Assembly (NCBI GenBank): GCA_037131735.1
Contig: JBAXQM010000001.1
Coordinates: 248,001-312,000 of the forward strand
Direction: 5' to 3'
Length of the DNA: 64,000 nt
Source of the DNA: CAIUPE01 sp037131735
Lineage (GTDB): Bacteria; Pseudomonadota; Alphaproteobacteria; Rhizobiales; Beijerinckiaceae
The notes under the pieces were generated by a model. That model saw only the letters and a program-made list of their open reading frames with translations. It searched no databases and was not told the origin of the DNA. Shown one piece after another: positions 25,456 to 32,954 of this stretch. The first letter of the stretch is position 1. Each line of letters begins with the position of its first letter. The translations under genes were made by a program, and so were the position numbers.

Positions 25456-26568
25456 TTAGGCGCGACCGCTCTCAATCAATTTTGAAATGATCTTTGCCGT
25501 ATAATCAACCATAGGCACGACCTTCGCATAGTTCAAACGCGTGGGGCCAATAATACCAAGTACGCCAACGATTTTTTGCTGACTGTCTCGGAACGGTGCG
25601 GCGATCATTGATGAACCTGACATTGAAAAGAGTTTATTTTCAGATCCAATGTAGATTCTCACACCTTCACCGGTTTCGGCGCGTGATAAGAGATCGATGA
25701 CATCTTTTTTGGTTTCAAGATCAGAAAATAAAAGTCTCACACGATCAAGATCATCAATCGCTCTGAGATCACCGAGAAGATTCGCTTGGCCGCGAATAAT
25801 CAATTGTCGATCTTCCGACGTCCCCGTCCAATTCGCAAGACCGGTTGAAACAAGATGAGCCGTGAGTGAATCAAGTTCGCGCTCAGCATCTATTTTTGCT
25901 TGCTCAAGCTCGACGCGTAATTCGGCGATCGTTTTGCCACGAATACGATCTGATAGATAATTTGACGCTTCAACCAAAGCGGATGACGGTAAGCCGGGAG
26001 GCAAATCGATAATTCGATTTTCAATCGTGCCATCTTCTGACACGAGAACTGTCAAGGCGCGTCCCTTTTCGATCCTAACAAATTCAATATGTTTTAAGGG
26101 CGAGGTTGTTTTGGATGTCAGCACAACGCCGGCGCCACGCGTTAATCCCGAAAGCATCGAGGAGGCTTCAGTCAACAGAGTCTCGGTCGATTTGGCCTGA
26201 CCAGACGCACGCACTTGCGCTTCGATATTGCCGCGCTCCTCAGCTGATAAATCTCCAACCTCCATCAGCGCATCGACAAAGAATCTCAGACCGCTTTCAG
26301 TGGGCAAGCGCCCGGCACTCGTATGCGGCGCGTAGATAAGACCCGCGCTTTCAAGATCGGCCATTACATTGCGGACAGAGGCGGGTGACAGAGCAATCGG
26401 GATCAGCCGCGATAAATTGCGCGAGCCTACGGGTTCGCCGGTCTCGAGATACGATTCCACAATCCGCCGAAAAATCTCCCGTGATCTCTGATTGAGATCG
26501 ATCAGCGGGTTCGTGGTGGCTGAGGGCAGGTCGTCTTTCATGAGGCACTCAAAATGAGGATCAGCCAT
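25456..26568 (-). CDS. hrcA: Heat-inducible transcription repressor HrcA
   Basis: A 370-residue repressor that binds CIRCE elements and is released on heat shock. The N-terminal winged helix (SREIFRRIVESYLETGEPVG, then ALSPASVRNVMADLESAG) is followed by the GAF-like and dimerisation domains with LTVLVSEDG and IENRIIDLP. ATG 26541 is an alternative start, nine codons in. It is divergent from rph. I find no CIRCE (TTAGCACTC-N9-GAGTGCTAA) before hrcA, grpE or dnaK, so its targets, probably groESL, lie outside the window, and dnaK and grpE appear to use sigma-32 instead. Confidence 0.94.
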   Translation of the reverse strand: MADPHFECLMKDDLPSATTNPLIDLNQRSREIFRRIVESYLETGEPVGSRNLSRLIPIALSPASVRNVMADLESAGLIYAPHTSAGRLPTESGLRFFVDALMEVGDLSAEERGNIEAQVRASGQAKSTETLLTEASSMLSGLTRGAGVVLTSKTTSPLKHIEFVRIEKGRALTVLVSEDGTIENRIIDLPPGLPSSALVEASNYLSDRIRGKTIAELRVELEQAKIDAERELDSLTAHLVSTGLANWTGTSEDRQLIIRGQANLLGDLRAIDDLDRVRLLFSDLETKKDVIDLLSRAETGEGVRIYIGSENKLFSMSGSSMIAAPFRDSQQKIVGVLGIIGPTRLNYAKVVPMVDYTAKIISKLIESGRA

Positions 26569-26592
26569 GTTTCACTGAACGCCCTTAATGTG

Positions 26593-26610
26593 AAGAGGCT
26601 ATCACCTCTT
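26593..26610. promoter_or_regulatory. Small inverted repeat before hrcA
   Basis: AAGAGG, six-base spacer CTATCA, CCTCTT, lying 25 bases before the hrcA start in the divergent hrcA-rph region. It is unlike CIRCE. It could be an operator for either gene or chance. Confidence 0.25.
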
Positions 26611-26693
26611 ATCAAGATGTCCTGCCTTGCGACGACGGCGCGAGGGGCCTAGAAGTCTTCCTCAACTGCCATTAATTTTCGGATATTTCTTAT

Positions 26694-27407
26694 ATGCGCC
26701 CTTCAAAACGCGCCCCCGACGAGCTTCGGGCGGTTTCTCTCGAACGTCATGTCGCCCGCTATGCCGAGGGCTCCTGCCTCGTCAAATTCGGCGAAACCCA
26801 TGTGCTGTGTACGGCATCGCTCGAAGAAAAGGCACCGCCATGGCTTCGCGGCTCTGGCAAAGGTTGGGTCACGGCGGAATATGCCATGTTACCGCGCGCG
26901 ACCGCTGAACGGACGCGGCGCGAAAGCACCTCCGGAAAGCCGTCCGGCCGGACGCAAGAGATTCAACGCCTCATCGGCCGCTCTCTGCGCTCGGTCGTCG
27001 ATCTCGGCCAATTGGCCGAGCGGCAAATCACACTCGATTGTGATGTGTTGCAAGCCGATGGCGGAACCCGCACGGCAGCGATCACGGGCGCTTGGGTCGC
27101 GCTTCATGATTGCATTCAATGGATGAAGTCGCGCTCCATCATCACCGGCAATCCCTTGCGTGATCACTTGGCAGCGATCTCCTGCGGCATCGTCAAAGGC
27201 GTTCCGGTTATCGATCTTGATTATGCGGAAGATTCAACCGCCGAGACCGATGCGAACTTCGTCATGACGGGTTCTGGTGGACTTGTTGAAATTCAAGGCA
27301 CTGCCGAAGGCAAGCCCTTCTCCGAAGAAGAGCTTCTTGCACTTCTGAAGCTCGCAAAAAATGGCATTGCGAATTTGGTCACGATGCAAAAAGCGATCAT
27401 CGGATAA
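26694..27407 (+). CDS. rph: Ribonuclease PH
   Basis: A 237-residue phosphorolytic 3'-5' exoribonuclease that trims tRNA and other RNA 3' ends, forming a hexameric ring. It has RAPDELRAVSLE at the start, GSCLVKFGETHVLCTASL, the RNA-binding SGRTQEIQRLIGRSLR and the phosphate-site region near QADGGTRTA. Length and start are standard. Its stop shares one base with the rdgB start (TAATG), so the two are co-translated, an order that is conserved through the Hyphomicrobiales. Confidence 0.96.
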   Translation: MRPSKRAPDELRAVSLERHVARYAEGSCLVKFGETHVLCTASLEEKAPPWLRGSGKGWVTAEYAMLPRATAERTRRESTSGKPSGRTQEIQRLIGRSLRSVVDLGQLAERQITLDCDVLQADGGTRTAAITGAWVALHDCIQWMKSRSIITGNPLRDHLAAISCGIVKGVPVIDLDYAEDSTAETDANFVMTGSGGLVEIQGTAEGKPFSEEELLALLKLAKNGIANLVTMQKAIIG

Positions 27408-28042
27408 TGATGTCACGTCGTCTTTCAGGCAAAGTTGTCATCGCAACTCATAATGCGGGTAAGCTCAAAGAAATGCGCGAGCTTCTCGCACCCCATGGTG
27501 TCGAAGCGATTTCTGCCGGTGAACTCGATTTGCCTGAACCTGACGAGACGGGCGTTACTTTTGCAGAGAATGCATTTATCAAAGCGCATGCTGCCGCGAT
27601 GAAGTCCGGCCTTCCAGCCTTTGCCGATGATTCCGGATTATGCGTTGACGCTTTGGGCGGTGATCCCGGTCTCTACTCTGCCCGATGGGCCGGGCCAGAA
27701 AAAGATTTCAACGCGGCCATGGCAAAGGTAGAAGCGGGTCTTCAAGCTAAAGCTGCAGTTACGCCTTCACAACGGCGCGCATGGTTTATCTCGGCCCTCT
27801 CAGTTGTTTGGCCGGATGAATATGAAGTTGCTGTCGAAGGGCGCGTTGATGGTGTCTTGATTTGGCCGCCACGTGGTAAAGCGGGTTTTGGGTATGATCC
27901 CATGTTTTTACCCGACGGTTATGATCGTACCTTTGGCGAAATGACGGCAGAAAAAAAACACGGATTACCACCGCACGGTTTGGGGCTTTCGCATCGCGCG
28001 CGCGCCTTCATCGCGCTCGAGAAACTTTGTCTCAAAGTATGA
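27407..28042 (+). CDS. rdgB: Non-canonical purine NTP pyrophosphatase (dITP/XTP)
   Basis: Hydrolyses dITP, dXTP and ITP to monophosphates and keeps deaminated purines out of DNA and RNA. The 211-residue protein shows VIATHNAGKLKEM near residue 9, TFAENAFIKA near 50, FADDSGLCVDAL near 71 and the C-terminal GFGYDPMF and LSHRARA. Its ATG overlaps the rph stop by one base and its own stop overlaps the hemW ATG by four bases, so rph-rdgB-hemW form one tightly coupled unit. Confidence 0.95.
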   Translation: MMSRRLSGKVVIATHNAGKLKEMRELLAPHGVEAISAGELDLPEPDETGVTFAENAFIKAHAAAMKSGLPAFADDSGLCVDALGGDPGLYSARWAGPEKDFNAAMAKVEAGLQAKAAVTPSQRRAWFISALSVVWPDEYEVAVEGRVDGVLIWPPRGKAGFGYDPMFLPDGYDRTFGEMTAEKKHGLPPHGLGLSHRARAFIALEKLCLKV

Positions 28043-29205
28043 TCGATCATTTAGCGGCGCGCGATCCCGGTTTCGGTGTCTATGTCCATTGGCCCTTTTG
28101 CGCATCCAAATGTCCCTATTGTGACTTTAACAGCCATGTGCGCAGCGCGTCCATTGATGAGCCACGTTTTGTAAAAGCATTTGAACGTGAACTTGATTAT
28201 CAAAAACAAATATCCGGTTCACGGGAAGTCGGCAGTATTTTTTTTGGTGGCGGCACACCATCATTAATGCACGCCGATACGATTGGCGCTATTCTTGATG
28301 CTATAGCATGCCGTTGGACGGTGTCACCTCGTGTTGAAATCACGATGGAAGCCAATCCGACAAGCGTTGAAGCGCAACGTCTTCGCGCCTATCGTGACGT
28401 CGGAATCAATCGTTTATCGCTCGGCTTTCAAGCGATGAATGATCGCGATTTGAAAGCGCTTGGGCGATTGCATTCAGCGGATGAAGCGCGCGCAGCGGTA
28501 AAAATCGCAGCATCTATTTTTGATCGCTATTCCTTTGATTTGATTTATGCACGCCCTGATCAAACACCAAAAGAATGGGCTGATGAGTTACGCGAAGCGA
28601 TCGCGCTCGCCGCTGAACATCTCTCCCTCTATCAATTGACGATTGAAGAAGGAACGATGTTCGAACGACTAGTGGCGGCAGGTAAACTTAAGCCCATGGC
28701 CGATGAAGAGCAGCGTGTTCTTTTTGATATCACGCAAGAAACGTGCGAGAAATTAGGCTTACCCGCATATGAAATTTCAAACCATGCGCGTCTGGGTGCA
28801 GAGTGCCGCCATAATCTTCTCTATTGGCGTTATGGTGATTATGTCGGTGTAGGACCAGGCGCCCATGCGCGGTTGAGTGATGCTTCCGGTCGTCATGCGA
28901 TTTCGAATGAGAAACATCCGGAAACCTGGTTATCACTTGTTGAGAGGAATGGTCACGCGCTTATTGATGATGAAATTTTGACAAGCCGCGATGCTGCGAA
29001 TGAATGTCTTCTAATGGGTCTACGCTTGAACGAAGGTCTTGATGTCATTCATTGTGAAGCCCTTGCCGGACATCAACTTGATCATACAACCATTCATCGT
29101 TTGATGGATGAACATCTGGTCGAGAGTGTTGCCAATAATCGCTTACGCGTTACTTCTAAAGGCAAGCCCGTACTGAATGCTATCGTTAATGTGTTGTCGT
29201 TCTAA
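28039..29205 (+). CDS. hemW: Radical SAM family heme chaperone HemW
   Basis: A 388-residue radical SAM protein related to HemN but acting in heme delivery to respiratory proteins. The cluster motif is C-x3-C-x2-C in FCASKCPYCDF near residue 21, followed by FFGGGTPSLM and EANPTS. It lacks the extra N-terminal cysteine context of true HemN. The ATG at 28039 overlaps the rdgB stop (ATGA), which favours it over the TTG at 28027. It converges with the LpoA-like gene, with 12 bases between. Confidence 0.93.
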   Translation: MIDHLAARDPGFGVYVHWPFCASKCPYCDFNSHVRSASIDEPRFVKAFERELDYQKQISGSREVGSIFFGGGTPSLMHADTIGAILDAIACRWTVSPRVEITMEANPTSVEAQRLRAYRDVGINRLSLGFQAMNDRDLKALGRLHSADEARAAVKIAASIFDRYSFDLIYARPDQTPKEWADELREAIALAAEHLSLYQLTIEEGTMFERLVAAGKLKPMADEEQRVLFDITQETCEKLGLPAYEISNHARLGAECRHNLLYWRYGDYVGVGPGAHARLSDASGRHAISNEKHPETWLSLVERNGHALIDDEILTSRDAANECLLMGLRLNEGLDVIHCEALAGHQLDHTTIHRLMDEHLVESVANNRLRVTSKGKPVLNAIVNVLSF

Positions 29206-29217
29206 AACGATTATCGA

Positions 29218-30546
29218 TTAAGGAAAGCTCGACGGCGCATTATCAATTTTCACAGCGCCGCCTTTACCCACTTGCATGATCATAAGACCGCGTTGATTGG
29301 TGCCGTCTTGTCGAAAGCGGAATAAACCATCAAGACCAATTGCCCCTTCGGGCGCCGCAATCATATCGGGTTCAAAGGCCTTATCGCCTTTGTTTTTCTT
29401 GAGAGCGTTTAAGAGAAACACAGCATCATAAGCGAGCGTCGCAATGCGTGTCGGATCGCTGCTATAGCGTTCGCGATATTTTGTAGCAAATGTCTCAAAG
29501 CCGGATTTATCGGGCTGCGCAAACCATCCATTTGCAAATGCCGACGTTGAGAAGATGCGCGGATCATCCCACGCGCTTGTGCCTAATAGCTGAATTTTTT
29601 TGGGATCAAGTCCCGCACCACTAAGAGCCTTGGCAACCGCAGCGGCATTGTCGCCATTCTCCGGAATAAACAACGCATCAATCTGATCTTTGACCGCGCT
29701 GATGCGTTGCGCAGCCGGATCGATCGCACCCGGTGTATAACGTTCAATCGCTTTAATCGTGATACCGTTGCGTGCGGCGACATCTTGCAATGTTGCATTC
29801 ACTGCCGTGCCATAGGGTGAGTCAGGAATGAGCGCGGCGATCGATTTTTTTCCTTTTGCCGCTGCGTAACTCAAGATCCGGTCAACATCGGATTGTGGCA
29901 AGAAACTCAACAGATAAACGCCTCGACCAGCCACGCCGATATCGGTTGAAAAGGCGATGACAGGTCGGCCGGCACTTCGCGCAAGTGATCCGGTGGCTTG
30001 AACAGATGACGCAAGGAGCGGCCCCACAATAACACTCGCCCCTTCTGCGAGGGCTTGTTTGGTGGCTTCGCGCGCGCCATCGGGCGTGCCGCGCTCATCT
30101 TTGATCATGAGTTCAATCGACGCGCCCGGAAGATCAGCCATGGCAAGTTCAGCGGCATTTTTTAGTGCCAAGGCAGCCGTACCCGTTCCACCTGATGCGG
30201 AGAGTGGCAAGAGAAGCGCAATTTTAGGTGTGCCGGTCAGCGGGGGCGCAGTCGCCACGGGCGATGTTGGAGCTGCCGCTGAAGGCGTGGTTGTTTGGGC
30301 CGTCTCGCCGGGTGGTGGAAGTTCCGTTCCCGCGATTGGTCCCGAATCGACAGGTGGTGCAGCATTTGTTTCCGCGGGGCTCGGCTGAGGGGTGGCTTCC
30401 TGAGAGGGCGTGATCAAACCACCGCCCATTCGGCTTGAGGCGATACATCCCGTGAGTGCTAGGCCAAGGCCGATGACGGCCATAATGCGGAGCGCTTTTG
30501 ATCCGAAGTCCGGAATTGAACGGAATACTACAAACCGTGTCGTCAC
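29218..30546 (-). CDS. Penicillin-binding-protein activator (LpoA-like) lipoprotein
   Basis: A 442-residue outer-membrane or periplasmic lipoprotein with a type I periplasmic binding fold (about residues 105-440), as in LpoA and Leu/Ile/Val-binding proteins. A signal segment ends in a lipobox (LALTGC), followed by a long Pro/Ala/Thr-rich linker that could span the periplasm, then PKIALLLPLSASGG. I chose GTG 30546 because AAGGAG lies six bases upstream; the open frame continues to 30627. It is divergent from rsmI, the placement LpoA homologues show in many proteobacteria (lpoA-yraN-rsmI cluster). Activation of a class A PBP is inferred. Confidence 0.85.
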   Translation of the reverse strand: MTTRFVVFRSIPDFGSKALRIMAVIGLGLALTGCIASSRMGGGLITPSQEATPQPSPAETNAAPPVDSGPIAGTELPPPGETAQTTTPSAAAPTSPVATAPPLTGTPKIALLLPLSASGGTGTAALALKNAAELAMADLPGASIELMIKDERGTPDGAREATKQALAEGASVIVGPLLASSVQATGSLARSAGRPVIAFSTDIGVAGRGVYLLSFLPQSDVDRILSYAAAKGKKSIAALIPDSPYGTAVNATLQDVAARNGITIKAIERYTPGAIDPAAQRISAVKDQIDALFIPENGDNAAAVAKALSGAGLDPKKIQLLGTSAWDDPRIFSTSAFANGWFAQPDKSGFETFATKYRERYSSDPTRIATLAYDAVFLLNALKKNKGDKAFEPDMIAAPEGAIGLDGLFRFRQDGTNQRGLMIMQVGKGGAVKIDNAPSSFP

Positions 30547-30694
30547 AACGCTCTCCTTAAGTCCCGCACGCGGAAGACTCACGATGAAGGTGCTTGCATT
30601 CCTGCACCGTAATCTCGGTTGCATCAAAACCTTGTCTCATGCAATGCCATGACAGCATCCGCCTCTCCATTCGTCTGTCGATAAAGGTTTTTTC

Positions 30695-31600
30695 GTGACG
30701 ATCCGCGAGCCCGCTTCTTATACCGCCTTTGGCATGAAAGCCGAAGCTGAGCCGCTTTCGCCGGGGCTGCATATTGTGGCAACGCCGATTGGCAATCTGA
30801 AAGATGTGAGCTTTCGTGCGCTCGGCACTTTGGCGGCGGCTGATGCTGTTTTTGCCGAGGATACGCGGGTTTCTCGGAAATTATTGGCGCATTACGGGAT
30901 CACAACGCCACTTGTCGCCTATCATGAGCATAATGCCGCTGAAATGCGCCCCAAAATTCTTGCTCGTTTGCAAGAGGGGCAGGCGCTGGCTTTGATTTCA
31001 GATGCCGGCACGCCTTTGGTGTCCGACCCCGGCTATAAATTGGTCGAGGCGGTTTTGGCGGAAGGATTCACCGTCGTTCCCGTGCCTGGCCCTTCCGCTG
31101 TGCTGGCCGCGCTTGTTGCCGCTGGTCTGCCGACGGATCGTTTTTTCTTCGAAGGCTTCTTACCGCCGAAATCAACCGCGCGGCGTGAGCGGCTTTCAGA
31201 ACTCTCTTCAATTCCGGCAACGCTCGTCTTTTTCGAATCGCCGCATCGGCTCGTTGAAATGCTTCACGATGCGCATGAGATTCTCGGCGATCGGTCAGCG
31301 GCGGTCGCACGCGAATTGACTAAGCTTTATGAGACGGTCCGGCGCGGAACGCTTTCGGCGCTTTTTTCCGAATTCGAATCAGCAACCCGGCCTAAGGGCG
31401 AAATTGTTGTTTTGATCGGCGCCCCTATCGATTCAGTTAGCGATGAACAGAAGGGTGCTGATCTTGATGATCGGCTCAAATTGCATTTATCGCATCTCTC
31501 TGTGAAAGACGCGGCAGCTGTGGCGGTTGAGGAAACGGGATTGCCGCGCCGACAAGTCTATGCCCGCGCGGTGGCCCTAGCCAAAGGCGACGCCGATTGA
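30695..31600 (+). CDS. rsmI: 16S rRNA (cytidine-1402-2'-O)-methyltransferase
   Basis: A 301-residue SAM-dependent enzyme that 2'-O-methylates C1402 in the ribosomal decoding centre. It shows the tetrapyrrole-methylase-like fold: LHIVATPIGNLKDVSFRALG near the start, AEDTRVSRKLL, ALISDAGTPLVSDPG, VPGPSAVLAAL and FFEGFLPPK. AAGG precedes the GTG start. Its stop shares one base with the yraN ATG (TGATG), so both are co-translated. Confidence 0.95.
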   Translation: MTIREPASYTAFGMKAEAEPLSPGLHIVATPIGNLKDVSFRALGTLAAADAVFAEDTRVSRKLLAHYGITTPLVAYHEHNAAEMRPKILARLQEGQALALISDAGTPLVSDPGYKLVEAVLAEGFTVVPVPGPSAVLAALVAAGLPTDRFFFEGFLPPKSTARRERLSELSSIPATLVFFESPHRLVEMLHDAHEILGDRSAAVARELTKLYETVRRGTLSALFSEFESATRPKGEIVVLIGAPIDSVSDEQKGADLDDRLKLHLSHLSVKDAAAVAVEETGLPRRQVYARAVALAKGDAD

Positions 31601-31974
31601 TGGAGAGGGCCGAGAAACGCAAAAAGGCCTATCGTTGGGGCCATTATGCGGAATTCATCGCGGCCTTATGGCTCATGGCTAAAGGATATCGGATAGTGAC
31701 GCGCCGATATGGCGTGCGCGGCGGCGAAATCGACCTGATTATCCGCAAAGGGGCAACCATCGCTTTTGTTGAAGTGAAGGCGCGGCGTGATTTCGATCAG
31801 GCCCTCGAAGCGATTGACGGCACAAAGACGCGACGTCTCGGCAAGGCTGCTGAAGAGTGGTTGTGGCGAAATGATCTGCCTCTTGGGTATAGTTTTCGGG
31901 GCGATGCCGTGATCGTCGTGCCTTGGCGTCTGCCGCGCCATATCGAGGATGCATTTGAATTGCCTTTGGATTAA
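31600..31974 (+). CDS. YraN/UPF0102 family nuclease-like protein
   Basis: A 124-residue protein of the UPF0102 family, which has a restriction-endonuclease-like core of unproven role. The catalytic-like residues are visible: E in GGEIDLI and the E-V-K of FVEVKAR, with RYGVRGGEID near residue 40. ATG 31600 overlaps the rsmI stop by one base. A TTG at 31597 is one codon earlier. gshB follows after 32 bases. The rsmI-yraN-gshB order is common in alphaproteobacteria. Confidence 0.9.
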   Translation: MERAEKRKKAYRWGHYAEFIAALWLMAKGYRIVTRRYGVRGGEIDLIIRKGATIAFVEVKARRDFDQALEAIDGTKTRRLGKAAEEWLWRNDLPLGYSFRGDAVIVVPWRLPRHIEDAFELPLD

Positions 31975-32006
31975 TAAGGCTCGTCGTAGCTACGAGGAAA
32001 ACACGC

Positions 32007-32954
32007 GTGAAAAAATTGTCTGTAGCGGTCCAGATGGACCCGATCGAAAAAATCAATATCGCAGGCGATTCAACCTTCGCCCTGATGCTTGAGGCGCAGG
32101 CGCGTGGTCACGAGGTATTCTACTATACGCCCGATACATTGGCGTTACGTGATGGCGCTTTATCGGCATTGATTGCGAAAGTCGATGTCAGGGATGTGAA
32201 GGGCGATCACGTCACACTTCATGAGTTTCAACGTCGCTCCCTTTCGGGAATGAATGTTGTTCTGCTTCGGCAGGATCCGCCCTTTGATATGGCTTACATC
32301 ACGACGACGCATTTGCTTGAGCAAGTCGGACCGCAAACTCTTGTAGTGAATGATCCGGCATCGGTGCGCAATGCTCCTGAAAAAATCATGGTGATGCAAT
32401 TCGCCGATTTGATGCCGCCAACTTTAGTGACACGCGATAAAGCAGAAATCGAAGCGTTCCGTAAAGTGCATGGCGAGGTCGTGATGAAGCCGCTTTACGG
32501 GAATGGTGGTGCAGCTGTTTTTAAACTGTCGGCACGCGATCCCAATTTTGGCTCGCTGTATGATCTTTTCGCCGCAACATTTCGTGAGCCTTGGGTTATT
32601 CAAAAATTTTTACCTAAAGTGGTTGAAGGCGATAAAAGAATTATTCTCGTTGATGGTGTTGCCCGTGGTGCCATCAATCGTGTTCCAAGTGGTGACGATA
32701 TCCGCTCCAACATGGTGCGTGGCGGTGCAGCTGAATCCACCGAACTCACCAAGCGCGAGCAGGAAATCTGTGAACGCATCGGACCTACACTGAAGAAAAT
32801 GGGTCTTCTCTTTGTGGGTATCGACGTCATCGATGGTCATCTTACAGAAATCAATGTGACTTCACCCACAGGTCTACGCGCGATTAAGCGCGTCGGTGGC
32901 CCCGACCTCGCCGCTGCCATCTGGGATGCTATCGAGGCGAAAGTAACAGCCTAA
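32007..32954 (+). CDS. gshB: Glutathione synthase
   Basis: An ATP-grasp ligase of 315 residues that joins glycine to gamma-glutamylcysteine. It begins with the family signature VQMDPIEKINIAGDSTFALM, then has VVMKPLYGNGGAAVF in the ATP-binding lid and the metal-site end VGIDVIDGHLTEINVTSPTG. The start is a GTG with GAGG about nine bases before it. Its stop shares one base with the glnD ATG (TAATG). Confidence 0.96.
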   Translation: MKKLSVAVQMDPIEKINIAGDSTFALMLEAQARGHEVFYYTPDTLALRDGALSALIAKVDVRDVKGDHVTLHEFQRRSLSGMNVVLLRQDPPFDMAYITTTHLLEQVGPQTLVVNDPASVRNAPEKIMVMQFADLMPPTLVTRDKAEIEAFRKVHGEVVMKPLYGNGGAAVFKLSARDPNFGSLYDLFAATFREPWVIQKFLPKVVEGDKRIILVDGVARGAINRVPSGDDIRSNMVRGGAAESTELTKREQEICERIGPTLKKMGLLFVGIDVIDGHLTEINVTSPTGLRAIKRVGGPDLAAAIWDAIEAKVTA